DNA from: Thermococcus nautili | GTDB lineage: Archaea; Methanobacteriota_B; Thermococci; Thermococcales; Thermococcaceae | Reading direction: 5' to 3' | DNA length: 64,000 nucleotides | Assembly (NCBI RefSeq): GCF_000585495.1 | Contig: NZ_CP007264.1 | Span: forward strand, 1,550,001-1,614,000 | Part shown: piece by piece, positions 20,393-27,710 of the stretch | How the letters are laid out: every line of letters begins with the position of its first letter | Numbering within the stretch: position 1 is the stretch's first letter | Made by a program: the position numbers and the translations under genes | Notes under the pieces: generated by a model | Database searches by the model: none | What the model was told of the DNA's origin: nothing | What the model saw: the letters and a program-made list of their open reading frames with translations, nothing else

Positions 20393-21537
20393 CGGAGTGG
20401 CTCAGGAATCGCCTTTTCCCACTGCTCCCTCGCCAGCTCGCCGGTGTATTTGAACTTCTCCACCTTCTTCTCGGCCTCCTTCCTCTTCTTCTGGTGCTCC
20501 TTCAGGAACTCCTGAACCTTCTTGATTAGGTAGCGCTTGCACTCTCCACAGGTCAGCTCGCCAGCCTTACAGGCGTGATAGCGCTCCATGAGCTTCTTGT
20601 CGTCCTCCTCGAAGAAAATCTCCAGCCACTTGAAGACGACGCACTTCTCCGGGTTTCCGCCCTTCTCCCTCTGCTCTTTGAGCGTCGGCTGACCGCCCGT
20701 TAAGGCAAACTTCCAGATTTTCTTTCCAGCTTCCTCGGGGTCGTCGGTGAGATAGACGGCGGTTTCAGGTTTGGACGCGCTCATCTTGCCCTCGAGGCCG
20801 GTAAGCGGCGGAACGAACTTCGAGTGCAAAGCGGCGGTCTTGTAGTAGCCGAGGCTCTCGGCGAAGTCCCTCTGGAGCCTCCAGTAGGGGTCCTGGTCAA
20901 TTGCTGCCGGAATTAAACAGCGCTTCTTCTCGAAGAAGGTCGGTGCGGCCTGTATGGCCGGGTAGAAAATCATTCCAATCTTGCTCTGCTCGTTGAAGCC
21001 GAAGACCGCTTTGGCCATCGAGAAGTTTATCTTCTTCGCTATCGGAAGGGCCATCTCGTAAATCTTCGTGAACTCGCTGTCCTGGAAGATGAAGGTCCTG
21101 TCCGGGTCGAAGCCGACCGCGATTATATCTAAAATATTCTCGTAGGCCCAGCGCTTGGTTTCATCCAGGGTGAGGTTCTTGAAGAGGAACTTCTCGTCGT
21201 CGGTTATCTGTATGTAGAGGTTGACGCCGAACTTCTCCTGGAGCCACTTGGTGGCGTAGAATGGGATTATGTGGCCAATGTGCATCGGCCCGCTCGGGCC
21301 CCTGCCGGTGTACAGGAAGAAGCCCCTTCCGCTCTCGTAGTCGGCCAAGATTTTATCGTAGTCCCTGTGGGAGAAGAAGAAGCGCCTGCGGAAGTAAATC
21401 GGCAGTTCGCTCTTCGTGAGCCTTGCCGTCTTCTCAAGCAGCTCGTCAGTCAGCGGGCTGGTTCCGAACTGCTCTATCAGCTTGTCGTAGTCAACTAAAC
21501 CTTCAACGTCCCAGGGGGTAACCTTAAACTCGTCCAT
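20389..21537 (-). CDS. trpS: Tryptophanyl-tRNA synthetase
   Basis: 382 residues; class Ic synthetase charging tRNA-Trp. It has the archaeal/eukaryotic-type HIGH motif (GPMHIGHIIP) and KMSAS in the KMSKS position, after an N-terminal extension typical of archaeal TrpRS (MDEFKVTPWDVEG). The C-terminal region has a cysteine pair (ELTCGEC). Start ATG 21537 behind GGAGGTGC. A strong ORB-like sequence lies immediately upstream of this ribosome binding site. Confidence 0.96.
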   Translation of the reverse strand: MDEFKVTPWDVEGLVDYDKLIEQFGTSPLTDELLEKTARLTKSELPIYFRRRFFFSHRDYDKILADYESGRGFFLYTGRGPSGPMHIGHIIPFYATKWLQEKFGVNLYIQITDDEKFLFKNLTLDETKRWAYENILDIIAVGFDPDRTFIFQDSEFTKIYEMALPIAKKINFSMAKAVFGFNEQSKIGMIFYPAIQAAPTFFEKKRCLIPAAIDQDPYWRLQRDFAESLGYYKTAALHSKFVPPLTGLEGKMSASKPETAVYLTDDPEEAGKKIWKFALTGGQPTLKEQREKGGNPEKCVVFKWLEIFFEEDDKKLMERYHACKAGELTCGECKRYLIKKVQEFLKEHQKKRKEAEKKVEKFKYTGELAREQWEKAIPEPLR

Positions 21538-21551
21538 TCAAAGCACCTCCA

Positions 21552-21570
21552 TTTCCAGTGGAAACGAAGC
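21552..21570 (+). repeat. Isolated origin recognition box-like sequence upstream of trpS
   Basis: TTTCCAGTGGAAACGAAGC matches the archaeal Orc1/Cdc6 mini-ORB core (TTCCAGTGGAAAC followed by purine-AA) with no visible mismatch. It lies in the leader of trpS, directly upstream of its ribosome binding site and about 32 kb from the origin. It has no G-run, so it is not a full-length ORB. Confidence 0.7.
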
Positions 21571-21684
21571 TCGTGGCTAAGGCGGTGCAGAAGAGAAGGA
21601 CTTCACCAAAGCCAAAAACGACCACCGAGCATGGGGAGAGAAAGGGGAGAGGAGAATTTAAAGTTTTTGGAAAGTGAGGGGAAT

Positions 21685-21957
21685 TCATTTATAAGCCGAG
21701 CCCCTCCGCTCAAGGCGGAGAACCCTAATTCTTGAGGTGCGCCAATCAACAACGTAAATCAGACGGTAATCACCAACGCGCACACGGTAAACGGAGAGGT
21801 CTCCCGTACCTTTAAGCTTCTTTACGTCATATAAGCTCGAAGGGACAGGCTCTTCTTGGAGAAGGGACAAAAAGTCGTAAATTCGCTGGTAGTGGGCTGG
21901 CTTCAGCTTTGAGAGTGCTTTGGCAACGCGGGGATGAACCTCAACCGAGAAACTCAT
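21685..21957 (-). CDS. RelE/ParE-superfamily toxin
   Basis: 90 residues with the typical RelE layout: N-terminal strand and helical hairpin (VEVHPRVAKALSKLKPAHYQ), the core KKLKGTGDLSVYRVRVGDYR and LIYVVDW, and the C-terminal RVLRLERRGSAYK. Family members are ribosome-dependent mRNA interferases neutralised by the adjacent antitoxin. ATG 21957 starts two bases after the antitoxin stop and has GGAGGATT inside the antitoxin gene. A TTG six bases earlier is the alternative. Confidence 0.87.
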   Translation of the reverse strand: MSFSVEVHPRVAKALSKLKPAHYQRIYDFLSLLQEEPVPSSLYDVKKLKGTGDLSVYRVRVGDYRLIYVVDWRTSRIRVLRLERRGSAYK

Positions 21958-21959
21958 TC

Positions 21960-22172
21960 TCAATCCTCCGGCTTCGGTAGGTCTTCAAGTTTGACCCATC
22001 CAATGGACTCATCTCTAGCTTCCCTCAGGAGCTCTTTGAGTTCATCTTCATTTAGTTCAAGGCTCTCTTCCATTAAAAGGTCTTCAAGCCTCTGAAGCTC
22101 ACGCCTTATGCGCTTAAGTTCGGTCAGCACGAGCTCAACAGTTGTTTCACTCACCTTCTCCAAGCCCACCAC
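21960..22172 (-). CDS. RelB-like antitoxin
   Basis: 70 residues, acidic and almost wholly helical, with a coiled-coil-like N-terminal half (VELVLTELKRIRRELQRLED) and an acidic C-terminal peptide suitable for wrapping a RelE toxin. It sits directly upstream of and is coupled to the toxin gene, the standard TA order. The GTG at 22172 is assumed; a GTG six codons downstream is also possible. TATA-like sequences lie between 22195 and 22212. Confidence 0.75.
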   Translation of the reverse strand: MVGLEKVSETTVELVLTELKRIRRELQRLEDLLMEESLELNEDELKELLREARDESIGWVKLEDLPKPED

Positions 22173-22291
22173 CGTGCTGTACTACGAAGAAGGGCCTAAA
22201 AGGGTTTTGATATAAGGTCATAAGCCCGAGGGAGTCACAATGCTCAAACCAACGCTCTTAAGATAAAAACTCTAATCTCGTTTATATAATC

Positions 22292-22546
22292 ATGCTTAGA
22301 GAATTTGTCAACTGTAAGGATGCGCCCAAAACTTTCTAATGGAGCGACCTAACGGCGGGAAAGGCGAGGAAAGTTCCGGGGCAACTCGAAAAGAAAGCCG
22401 AGCTCGTTGGATTGGATGGCTACGAGAAGCACTATAGACTAATCGCAAAGAGAATCGAGGGGAAGGAAAACCTCGGGCTGGCCTTCGACCTGAGGGATTT
22501 TGATGAGGTCTTTACCGAAAACACAAGCGAAACAGCTGAGAAATAA
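22292..22546 (+). pseudogene. Decayed gene fragment with an in-frame stop
   Basis: Between the antitoxin and the transporter at 22684 there are 511 bases without an intact gene. A good TATA (TTTATATAAT at about 22281) precedes ATG 22292, which reads 15 codons to a TAA at 22337 and then continues in the same frame for 68 codons to TAA 22546. The downstream part looks like real protein (YEKHYRLIAKRIEGKENLGL, then AFDLRDFDEV). Family not recognised. A further short fragment (MSKRELNKISEEIERGG) begins near 22594. I read this as a degraded accessory gene beside the TA pair. Confidence 0.5.
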
Positions 22547-22683
22547 GAATAGCTTGAGCATCAATGGGCGAGAGCTAACCAGAGAACATTTAGATGAGCA
22601 AGAGGGAACTTAACAAGATAAGCGAAGAGATTGAACGCGGTGGGTAGAGAAGCCCATAAAAACCCAACCGCCCAACCTCGCTC

Positions 22684-23529
22684 ATGGACCGCGAAACCGA
22701 GGGGACGCTGTTAGCCTTCACCGTGCTGGTCCTGCTCGGCCTCGAGCCGGTTGTAATCAAAGCCAATCCAGTTAATCCATTTGCCTTCGCCTCGCTGTCC
22801 GCTCTGGTAGCCTCGCTAATCCTCTGGCCGGTTATACTGCTCGGCGGTCGGGCGAGAGAAATCCGGGAGAGGCCGGCCGAGCTGAGGAAGGCCTTTCTAA
22901 CGGGCCTTTTCGCGACGGCAATAGCCTATTCTCTCTTCTCCTACGGAACGAGGCTGAGCACTGCTGTAAACTCGGCGATACTCACGCGCTTCGAGGTCTT
23001 CTACTCCTTCCTCATCTCGTGGCTCCTCCTGAGGGAGAGGATAACCGGAAGGGCGGTAGTTTCGGCCCTGGCACTCATCACGGGCGTCTTCCTCGTGGTC
23101 GCGCAGGGAAAGAGACCTGAACTTTTGAAGGGCGACGTTCTGCTCCTACTAACTCCCCTCTTCTGGCAACTCGGGCACGCGGTGGCGAAGAGAAACGATT
23201 ACAGCCCGGTGACGATAGCGACGCTGAGGAACACCTTCGGCGGGCTTCTCCTCCTCGTTCCAGCCTTTATTACCGGCTTCGCCTTCACGAAGCTCGCGCT
23301 GGCGGAGGGGCTGATAATAGCGCTCACCCAGAGCCTCTGGTACTTGGCGATAGCGCGGATTAACCTCTCGAAGGCGACGGCCATTTTAACGCCCGCGCCC
23401 GCTTTAACTGTTCTCGTCTCGATTGTGCTCCTCGGTGAAAGGGTAACGCTCTACCATCTCGCGGGCTTAGCCTTAATAACCCTCGGAACGTTAGCCATCA
23501 GCAGAGAGGACAGCGGGGTGAGGGAATGA
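22684..23529 (+). CDS. EamA/DMT-family transporter
   Basis: 281 residues with ten predicted membrane segments arranged as two repeated EamA halves (first half ending near LVVAQGKRPEL, second beginning LLLLTPLFWQLGHAVAKRND). The conserved end-of-repeat pattern LLGERVTLYHLAGLALITLG is clear. These drug/metabolite transporters move small molecules; the substrate is unknown. ATG 22684 lies about 27 bases downstream of a TATA-like CATAAAAAC, so the message may be leaderless. The stop overlaps the next ATG (ATGA). Confidence 0.9.
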   Translation: MDRETEGTLLAFTVLVLLGLEPVVIKANPVNPFAFASLSALVASLILWPVILLGGRAREIRERPAELRKAFLTGLFATAIAYSLFSYGTRLSTAVNSAILTRFEVFYSFLISWLLLRERITGRAVVSALALITGVFLVVAQGKRPELLKGDVLLLLTPLFWQLGHAVAKRNDYSPVTIATLRNTFGGLLLLVPAFITGFAFTKLALAEGLIIALTQSLWYLAIARINLSKATAILTPAPALTVLVSIVLLGERVTLYHLAGLALITLGTLAISREDSGVRE

Positions 23530-24293
23530 AGGTCGTGATTCTCGGCTCGGGTTCATACAGCGGGACGCCGAAGCCCCTCTGCACCTGCGAGAACTGCTCG
23601 CGGGCGAGGATTAATCCAGCCTTAAGGAGAACGCGGTTCTCGCTCTACTTTGATAAAACGCTCGTCGACCCGAGTCCAGACCTTCACTACCATCTGGAGA
23701 GGCTGAACAGGAAGGTGGAGCGGGTTCTCATCACCCACGGCCACTTCGACCACGTTTTCGGCTTACCAGAACTTCAGGTCTTCAAGCGCATCTCTTTCTA
23801 CTCCCACAGGGAAGCACTTGAAGTTGCGAAAAGCTTAGCGAGGCTGGCCTTCGGCTCGGAAAGCCCGGAGGGGCATGAGTGGGCCTACAACGAGCTTGAG
23901 TTCTGGGAGGAGACGAGAATCGGAAAGATGAGAGTAATTCACTTTCCGGTTACTCACACGGTAACTGCCGGGGGCTTCGTCATCGAGGTGAAGGGGAGGA
24001 GGATAGCAATAACCGGCGACACCGGGCCGGAGATTCTGAAGGACGAAAAAGCAATAAAGCTCATGGAAGGGGCCGACCTGCTCATAGCCGAGATGACCCA
24101 TAGGGAAGCCATTCCCGGCTCGCACCTCGGGGTCAGGGAGGCGATAGAGCTGGCGAAGAAGGTCGGGGCAGGCTACACCGTCTTCGCGCACATAAGCCAC
24201 AGCAACTACCCTCATGAAGTTCTGGAGAAGAAGGTCAGGGAAGCCGGGATTCCGGGCGAGGTTGCGAGGGACTTCACGTGGGTTGAGGTTTAG
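23526..24293 (+). CDS. Metallo-beta-lactamase fold hydrolase, PhnP-like
   Basis: 255 residues. The N-terminal LGSGSYSGTPKPLCTCENCS contains the cysteine cluster that binds a structural zinc in PhnP-type phosphodiesterases. The MBL motif HGHFDHVFG follows at about residues 72-80, with further ligands in ITGDTGPE and a C-terminal HISHSN. Likely a phosphodiesterase on a small cyclic phosphate; substrate unknown. Coupled to the transporter by a four-base overlap and GGGGTGAGGGA as ribosome binding site. Confidence 0.87.
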   Translation: MKVVILGSGSYSGTPKPLCTCENCSRARINPALRRTRFSLYFDKTLVDPSPDLHYHLERLNRKVERVLITHGHFDHVFGLPELQVFKRISFYSHREALEVAKSLARLAFGSESPEGHEWAYNELEFWEETRIGKMRVIHFPVTHTVTAGGFVIEVKGRRIAITGDTGPEILKDEKAIKLMEGADLLIAEMTHREAIPGSHLGVREAIELAKKVGAGYTVFAHISHSNYPHEVLEKKVREAGIPGEVARDFTWVEV

Positions 24294-24314
24294 CAGGAGA
24301 AAAGAGAAAACGGC

Positions 24315-25718
24315 TCAGAGCTTTCCGTTCTCCCTGAGCCACTCGCCGTACTTGACGAGGGCGTAGACGGCGTCAACCGCGTCCTCGGTGGTCTCGTAGA
24401 CCGGAATACCCTTCTGCTCGATGTTCCTCGCCATCTTGTGCGGGAAGTCTCCACCGGGAGCCACGAAGACAATCGGCTTGCCGTAGGCCTTCATTCTCTC
24501 GACCGCGTCAATGATTCCCTCGTCGAGGGCAGGGCTCTGGAAGAGAGCTATGACGACGAGAACGTCGACGTTCGGGTCCTCAAGGGCGTAGCGCATGGCT
24601 ATCTCGTACCTGCTCGACGGGGCGTCGCCTATGACGTCAATCGGGTTCTTGTAGGACATGTGAGCCGGAAGCTTTCCGGCCTTAACGTCCTCCTCGAACT
24701 TCTTAAGCGTCTCCTCGCTAAGCTCCGCCATCTTCAAACCGCGCTCGAGCAGGCCGTCGCTCATCATGACTCCTGCTCCACCGCCGTTGGTGACTATCGC
24801 GACGCGGTCGCCCTTGGCCGGCTTCTGCATTGCCAGGACCTTCGCGTAGTTAAAGAGCTGTCTCATCGTGGTCGCTTCCAGAACACCGCTCTGCTCAAAG
24901 GCCGCCCTGTAAATCGCGTAGGAACCCGCGAGTGAGCCTGTGTGGCTTGCGGCGGCCTTGGCTCCTGCCTCGGTCCTTCCGCTCTTTAGAATCACGACGG
25001 GCTTCTTGAGGGTAACGCGCTTTGCCGTCTCGAGGAACTTCCTTCCGTCCTTGACGCCCTCCAGGTAGCCGGTTATAACTCCGGTCTTCTCGTCGTCGCC
25101 GAGGTAGTCCATGAAGTCGCTCTCGTCGAGGTCGGCCATGTTGCCGAGGCTGATGAACTTGCTCATTCCGATTTTCTCCCTCGCGGCCCAGTCAAGGATT
25201 GCGGCACCGAAGGCCCCGCTCTGGCTCATGAAGGCGACCTTTCCGAAGGGCGGTCTGGCCTGCCTCTCGGGCGGGTTGAAGTTACAGTCGAAGCCGTTTT
25301 CAAGGTTCGTGACGCCGAGACAGTTCGGACCGACGACGCGAATGCCCCACTTCCTGGCGCGCTTAACGAGTTCCTCCTCGAGGTCGGCCCTTCCGGCCTC
25401 TTTGAAGCCGGCGGAAATGACTATCGCGCCCTTGACGCCCTTCTCACCGCACTCGTCTATGACGTCCGGCACGAACTTGGCCGGAACCGCGATGACCGCC
25501 ACATCAATCTCGTCGGGAATCTCCTTGATGCTCCGGTAGACCTTGAACTTCTTCCCGTTGACCTCGATTTCACCGCCCTTGACGTTGACCGCGTAGACCT
25601 TGCCGTTGAAGCGGAGCGTCACTGAGCGCATTATGGCGTTTCCAACCTTCCCGGGCACGTGGGAGGCGCCTATGACAGCGACGCTCTTGGGGTAAAACAG
25701 GAAGTCGAGGCTCCCCAT
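24315..25718 (-). CDS. ADP-forming acyl-CoA synthetase (acetate-CoA ligase) alpha-type subunit
   Basis: 467 residues. CoA-binding Rossmann domain at the N-terminus (PKSVAVIGASHVPGKVGNAI), succinyl-CoA-synthetase-like ligase domains, and the phosphohistidine loop AAASHTGSLAGS. Such enzymes make ATP from acyl-CoA in peptide and sugar fermentation in Thermococcales. Several paralogous alpha subunits exist, with different acyl specificities, and which one this is cannot be told. No beta subunit is encoded nearby, as is usual for these enzymes. Start ATG 25718 behind GGAGGTGATTG. Confidence 0.92.
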   Translation of the reverse strand: MGSLDFLFYPKSVAVIGASHVPGKVGNAIMRSVTLRFNGKVYAVNVKGGEIEVNGKKFKVYRSIKEIPDEIDVAVIAVPAKFVPDVIDECGEKGVKGAIVISAGFKEAGRADLEEELVKRARKWGIRVVGPNCLGVTNLENGFDCNFNPPERQARPPFGKVAFMSQSGAFGAAILDWAAREKIGMSKFISLGNMADLDESDFMDYLGDDEKTGVITGYLEGVKDGRKFLETAKRVTLKKPVVILKSGRTEAGAKAAASHTGSLAGSYAIYRAAFEQSGVLEATTMRQLFNYAKVLAMQKPAKGDRVAIVTNGGGAGVMMSDGLLERGLKMAELSEETLKKFEEDVKAGKLPAHMSYKNPIDVIGDAPSSRYEIAMRYALEDPNVDVLVVIALFQSPALDEGIIDAVERMKAYGKPIVFVAPGGDFPHKMARNIEQKGIPVYETTEDAVDAVYALVKYGEWLRENGKL

Positions 25719-25810
25719 ACAATCACCTCCGAAGTTTTTTCGGCCGATGTTATTTAAGGCTTCCGAGGGTGGACGTTTTATCCAGGAGACTTTTTAAAGG
25801 CGGTTCCCCT

Positions 25811-25883
25811 TTACATATATAAAGCTACCGGAACGGAAAAGGTTAAAACGCCTGAGCGTTTAAAGAAACATTGGAGCGTTAAG
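25811..25883 (+). promoter_or_regulatory. TATA box and candidate operator of the ArsR-DUF211-ArsR cassette
   Basis: TTACATATATAAAG (25811-25824) is a strong archaeal TATA box. The expected start of transcription is near 25845. It is immediately followed by the inverted repeat AAACGC-CTGA-GCGTTT (25846-25861), and a second half-site GAGCGTT occurs at 25874-25880. A repressor bound here would block the initiation region, and autoregulation by the encoded HTH proteins is plausible. Inference only. Confidence 0.5.
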
Positions 25884-25897
25884 ATTGGGTGGTCATA

Positions 25898-26473
25898 ATG
25901 TCTAAGGTGAAGGTTATAACCGACCCAGAAGTCATAAAGCTGATGCTCGAAGATACGAGGAGAAAAATATTAGCCCTACTGCGAAACAGGGAGATGACTA
26001 TTTCACAGCTCAGCGAAATTCTCGGAAAAACTCCACAGACGGTCTACCACCACATCGAGAAGCTCAAGGAAGCGGGCCTCGTCGAGGTCAAGAGAACCGA
26101 AATGAAGGGCAACCTCGTCGAGAAGTACTACGGAAGAACCGCCGACGCGTTCTACATCAACCTCTACCTCGGCGACGAGGAGTTAAGGTATTTCGCCCGC
26201 TCGAAGCTCAAGACGAAGCTCGACATCTTCAAGGCCCTCGGATACGAGTTTGACGAAGGCGAGCTCCTCAACGTTATGGACGAGCTCCTCAAGAAGGAGC
26301 ACGAGTTCAAGACCGAGATTTCCGAGGAGATTGAGGCCAACGAGGAGAGGCTCAAGGAATTCTCCAACGAGGACATAATCCACGCCATAGACTGGCTCGC
26401 AATGGCCAGGATGGGACGCGATGAGGAGAGCCTCGAGCTCCTCAAGAAGCTCGGTGAACTGCTCAAGAAGTGA
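25898..26473 (+). CDS. ArsR-type winged-helix transcriptional regulator
   Basis: 191 residues. Winged-helix DNA-binding domain at about 10-90 (RRKILALLRNREMTISQLSE, TPQTVYHHIEKLKEAGLVEV, and a wing containing KYYGRTADAFYI). The C-terminal half is an acidic helical domain of unknown ligand. ATG 25898 follows GGGTGGTC. The cassette continues with a DUF211 gene five bases downstream and a second, related regulator. Confidence 0.88.
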   Translation: MSKVKVITDPEVIKLMLEDTRRKILALLRNREMTISQLSEILGKTPQTVYHHIEKLKEAGLVEVKRTEMKGNLVEKYYGRTADAFYINLYLGDEELRYFARSKLKTKLDIFKALGYEFDEGELLNVMDELLKKEHEFKTEISEEIEANEERLKEFSNEDIIHAIDWLAMARMGRDEESLELLKKLGELLKK

Positions 26474-26478
26474 TTGCT

Positions 26479-26784
26479 ATGGCAAGGGGAATCAGGCTTC
26501 TCGTGCTTGACGTGCTCAAGCCCCACCAGCCGATAGTCACGGAGCTGGCCCTCGGACTGAGCGAGCTCGAGGGCGTCGAGGGAGTCAACATCACGCTCGT
26601 CGAGATTGACAAGGAAACCGAGAACGTCAAGATAACGATAATGGGCGACGACCTCGACTACGACGAGATAGTCAGGACGATAGAGGAGTTCGGCGGTGTG
26701 GTGCACAGCATTGATATGGTCGCAGCAGGTAGGAGAATAGTCGAGGAAGAGGAAACTCCTCAGGACAAGCTGGAGGAGTACTGA
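26479..26784 (+). CDS. DUF211 family protein
   Basis: 101 residues with the DUF211 pattern GIRLLVLDVLKPHQPIVTEL followed by a ferredoxin-like alpha/beta fold (VNITLVEIDKETENVKITIM). The function is unknown; the fold resembles small ligand-sensing ACT-like domains. ATG 26479 was preferred to the GTG at 26470 that overlaps the previous stop. It is flanked on both sides by ArsR-type regulators, with a three-gene coupled operon structure. Confidence 0.85.
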   Translation: MARGIRLLVLDVLKPHQPIVTELALGLSELEGVEGVNITLVEIDKETENVKITIMGDDLDYDEIVRTIEEFGGVVHSIDMVAAGRRIVEEEETPQDKLEEY

Positions 26785-27342
26785 GTGAGGGAAGTCATAA
26801 TAATCACCCAGCCCGAAAAGGTCAAGGTTCTATCGGACGAGACCAGGTTCAAGATACTCCAGCTCCTCAGGCAGAGGCCAATGACGATATGGGAGCTCAG
26901 CATGGCGATAGGCAAGGACAGGACAACGATTTACAGGCACGTCAAAGCCCTTGAGAAGGCGGGTTTTGTGGAAGAGCTGGGCAGTGAGGGCAACGAGAAG
27001 CTCTACGGCAGGACCGCGAGGCTCTTTCTCATAAAGGCCGAGCCCCACGAGAGCGTGGAGAACTTCCGACAGGCGTACCTCCAAGTGGAGGCAGAAAGAC
27101 TCGTAAGAATCCTTGAAAAAGCGGGAATAGGAATTAAGGACCGGGAAAAACTGAAGGAACTCGTGAAGGACATCCTCAACGAAATCGAGATTAACTCCCA
27201 GCCGTTCATTAGGAGAATCTCCGAGGCCAACGTGGAGCTCAGCGAAATAGAGCTATTCCACTTCCTCAACATGCTCGTTTTTCTCCAGAGCTGTGAGCTC
27301 TGTGAGATGGCCGAGAAGGTTAAGAAGCTGATAGAGGTTTAA
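26785..27342 (+). CDS. Second ArsR-type winged-helix regulator of the cassette
   Basis: 185 residues, GTG start directly after the DUF211 stop. The DNA-binding domain (DETRFKILQLLRQRPMTIWE, then KDRTTIYRHVKALEKAGFVE) is paralogous to that of the gene at 25898, and the wing ends KLYGRTARLFLI. The C-terminal domain is helical with a CELC cysteine pair near the end that could bind metal or act as a redox switch. No other obvious target gene is in the operon. Confidence 0.87.
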   Translation: MREVIIITQPEKVKVLSDETRFKILQLLRQRPMTIWELSMAIGKDRTTIYRHVKALEKAGFVEELGSEGNEKLYGRTARLFLIKAEPHESVENFRQAYLQVEAERLVRILEKAGIGIKDREKLKELVKDILNEIEINSQPFIRRISEANVELSEIELFHFLNMLVFLQSCELCEMAEKVKKLIEV

Positions 27343-27363
27343 GAAACTTAAGACGGCTCACCG

Positions 27364-27696
27364 TCACCTTTTTCCTTTAAGGAGCGAGAGGAGCAGTGCC
27401 AGGATGAGAGACAGTCCGAGGATAACCACAAGCCCTCCAACAAAGCCCCAAACGCCCTGCTCTTGATAACCCTGTTTTAGGGCCTCAAAAATCCACGACT
27501 TTCCCCAGGCGAATGTTCCCGCGAGGGTTCCAATCACAAAACCTCCAAGGGAGAAGAATAACTCATAACGCGTTTCAATTCTCACGAAGAGGAGGCCAAT
27601 TAAGATGGCCAAAGCCCCGGTCGGCAGGCTGAACGCAAGGAGAAAACCGAAGAGAAAGTAGAAGAGAGAACGCCAGTTAAGCCCCGACCCTGCCAT
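27364..27696 (-). CDS. Small membrane protein with three or four helices
   Basis: 110 residues from ATG 27696. Hydrophobic segments FYFLFGFLLAFSLPTGALAI, FFSLGGFVIGTLAGTFAW and VWGFVGGLVVILGLSLILAL are glycine-rich. It lies directly downstream of nnr, separated by 14 bases with this start, or overlapping it if the longer frame from 27729 is used. No family recognised. Confidence 0.65.
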   Translation of the reverse strand: MAGSGLNWRSLFYFLFGFLLAFSLPTGALAILIGLLFVRIETRYELFFSLGGFVIGTLAGTFAWGKSWIFEALKQGYQEQGVWGFVGGLVVILGLSLILALLLSLLKGKR

Positions 27697-27710
27697 GCCA
27701 GCACCCCGGC

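Noticed and set aside
21690-21725. CCTCCGCTCAAGGCGGAG at the toxin 3' end as a third transposon end
   Set aside because: It resembles the IS-like hairpin but is fully explained by the conserved C-terminal codons of the RelE toxin.
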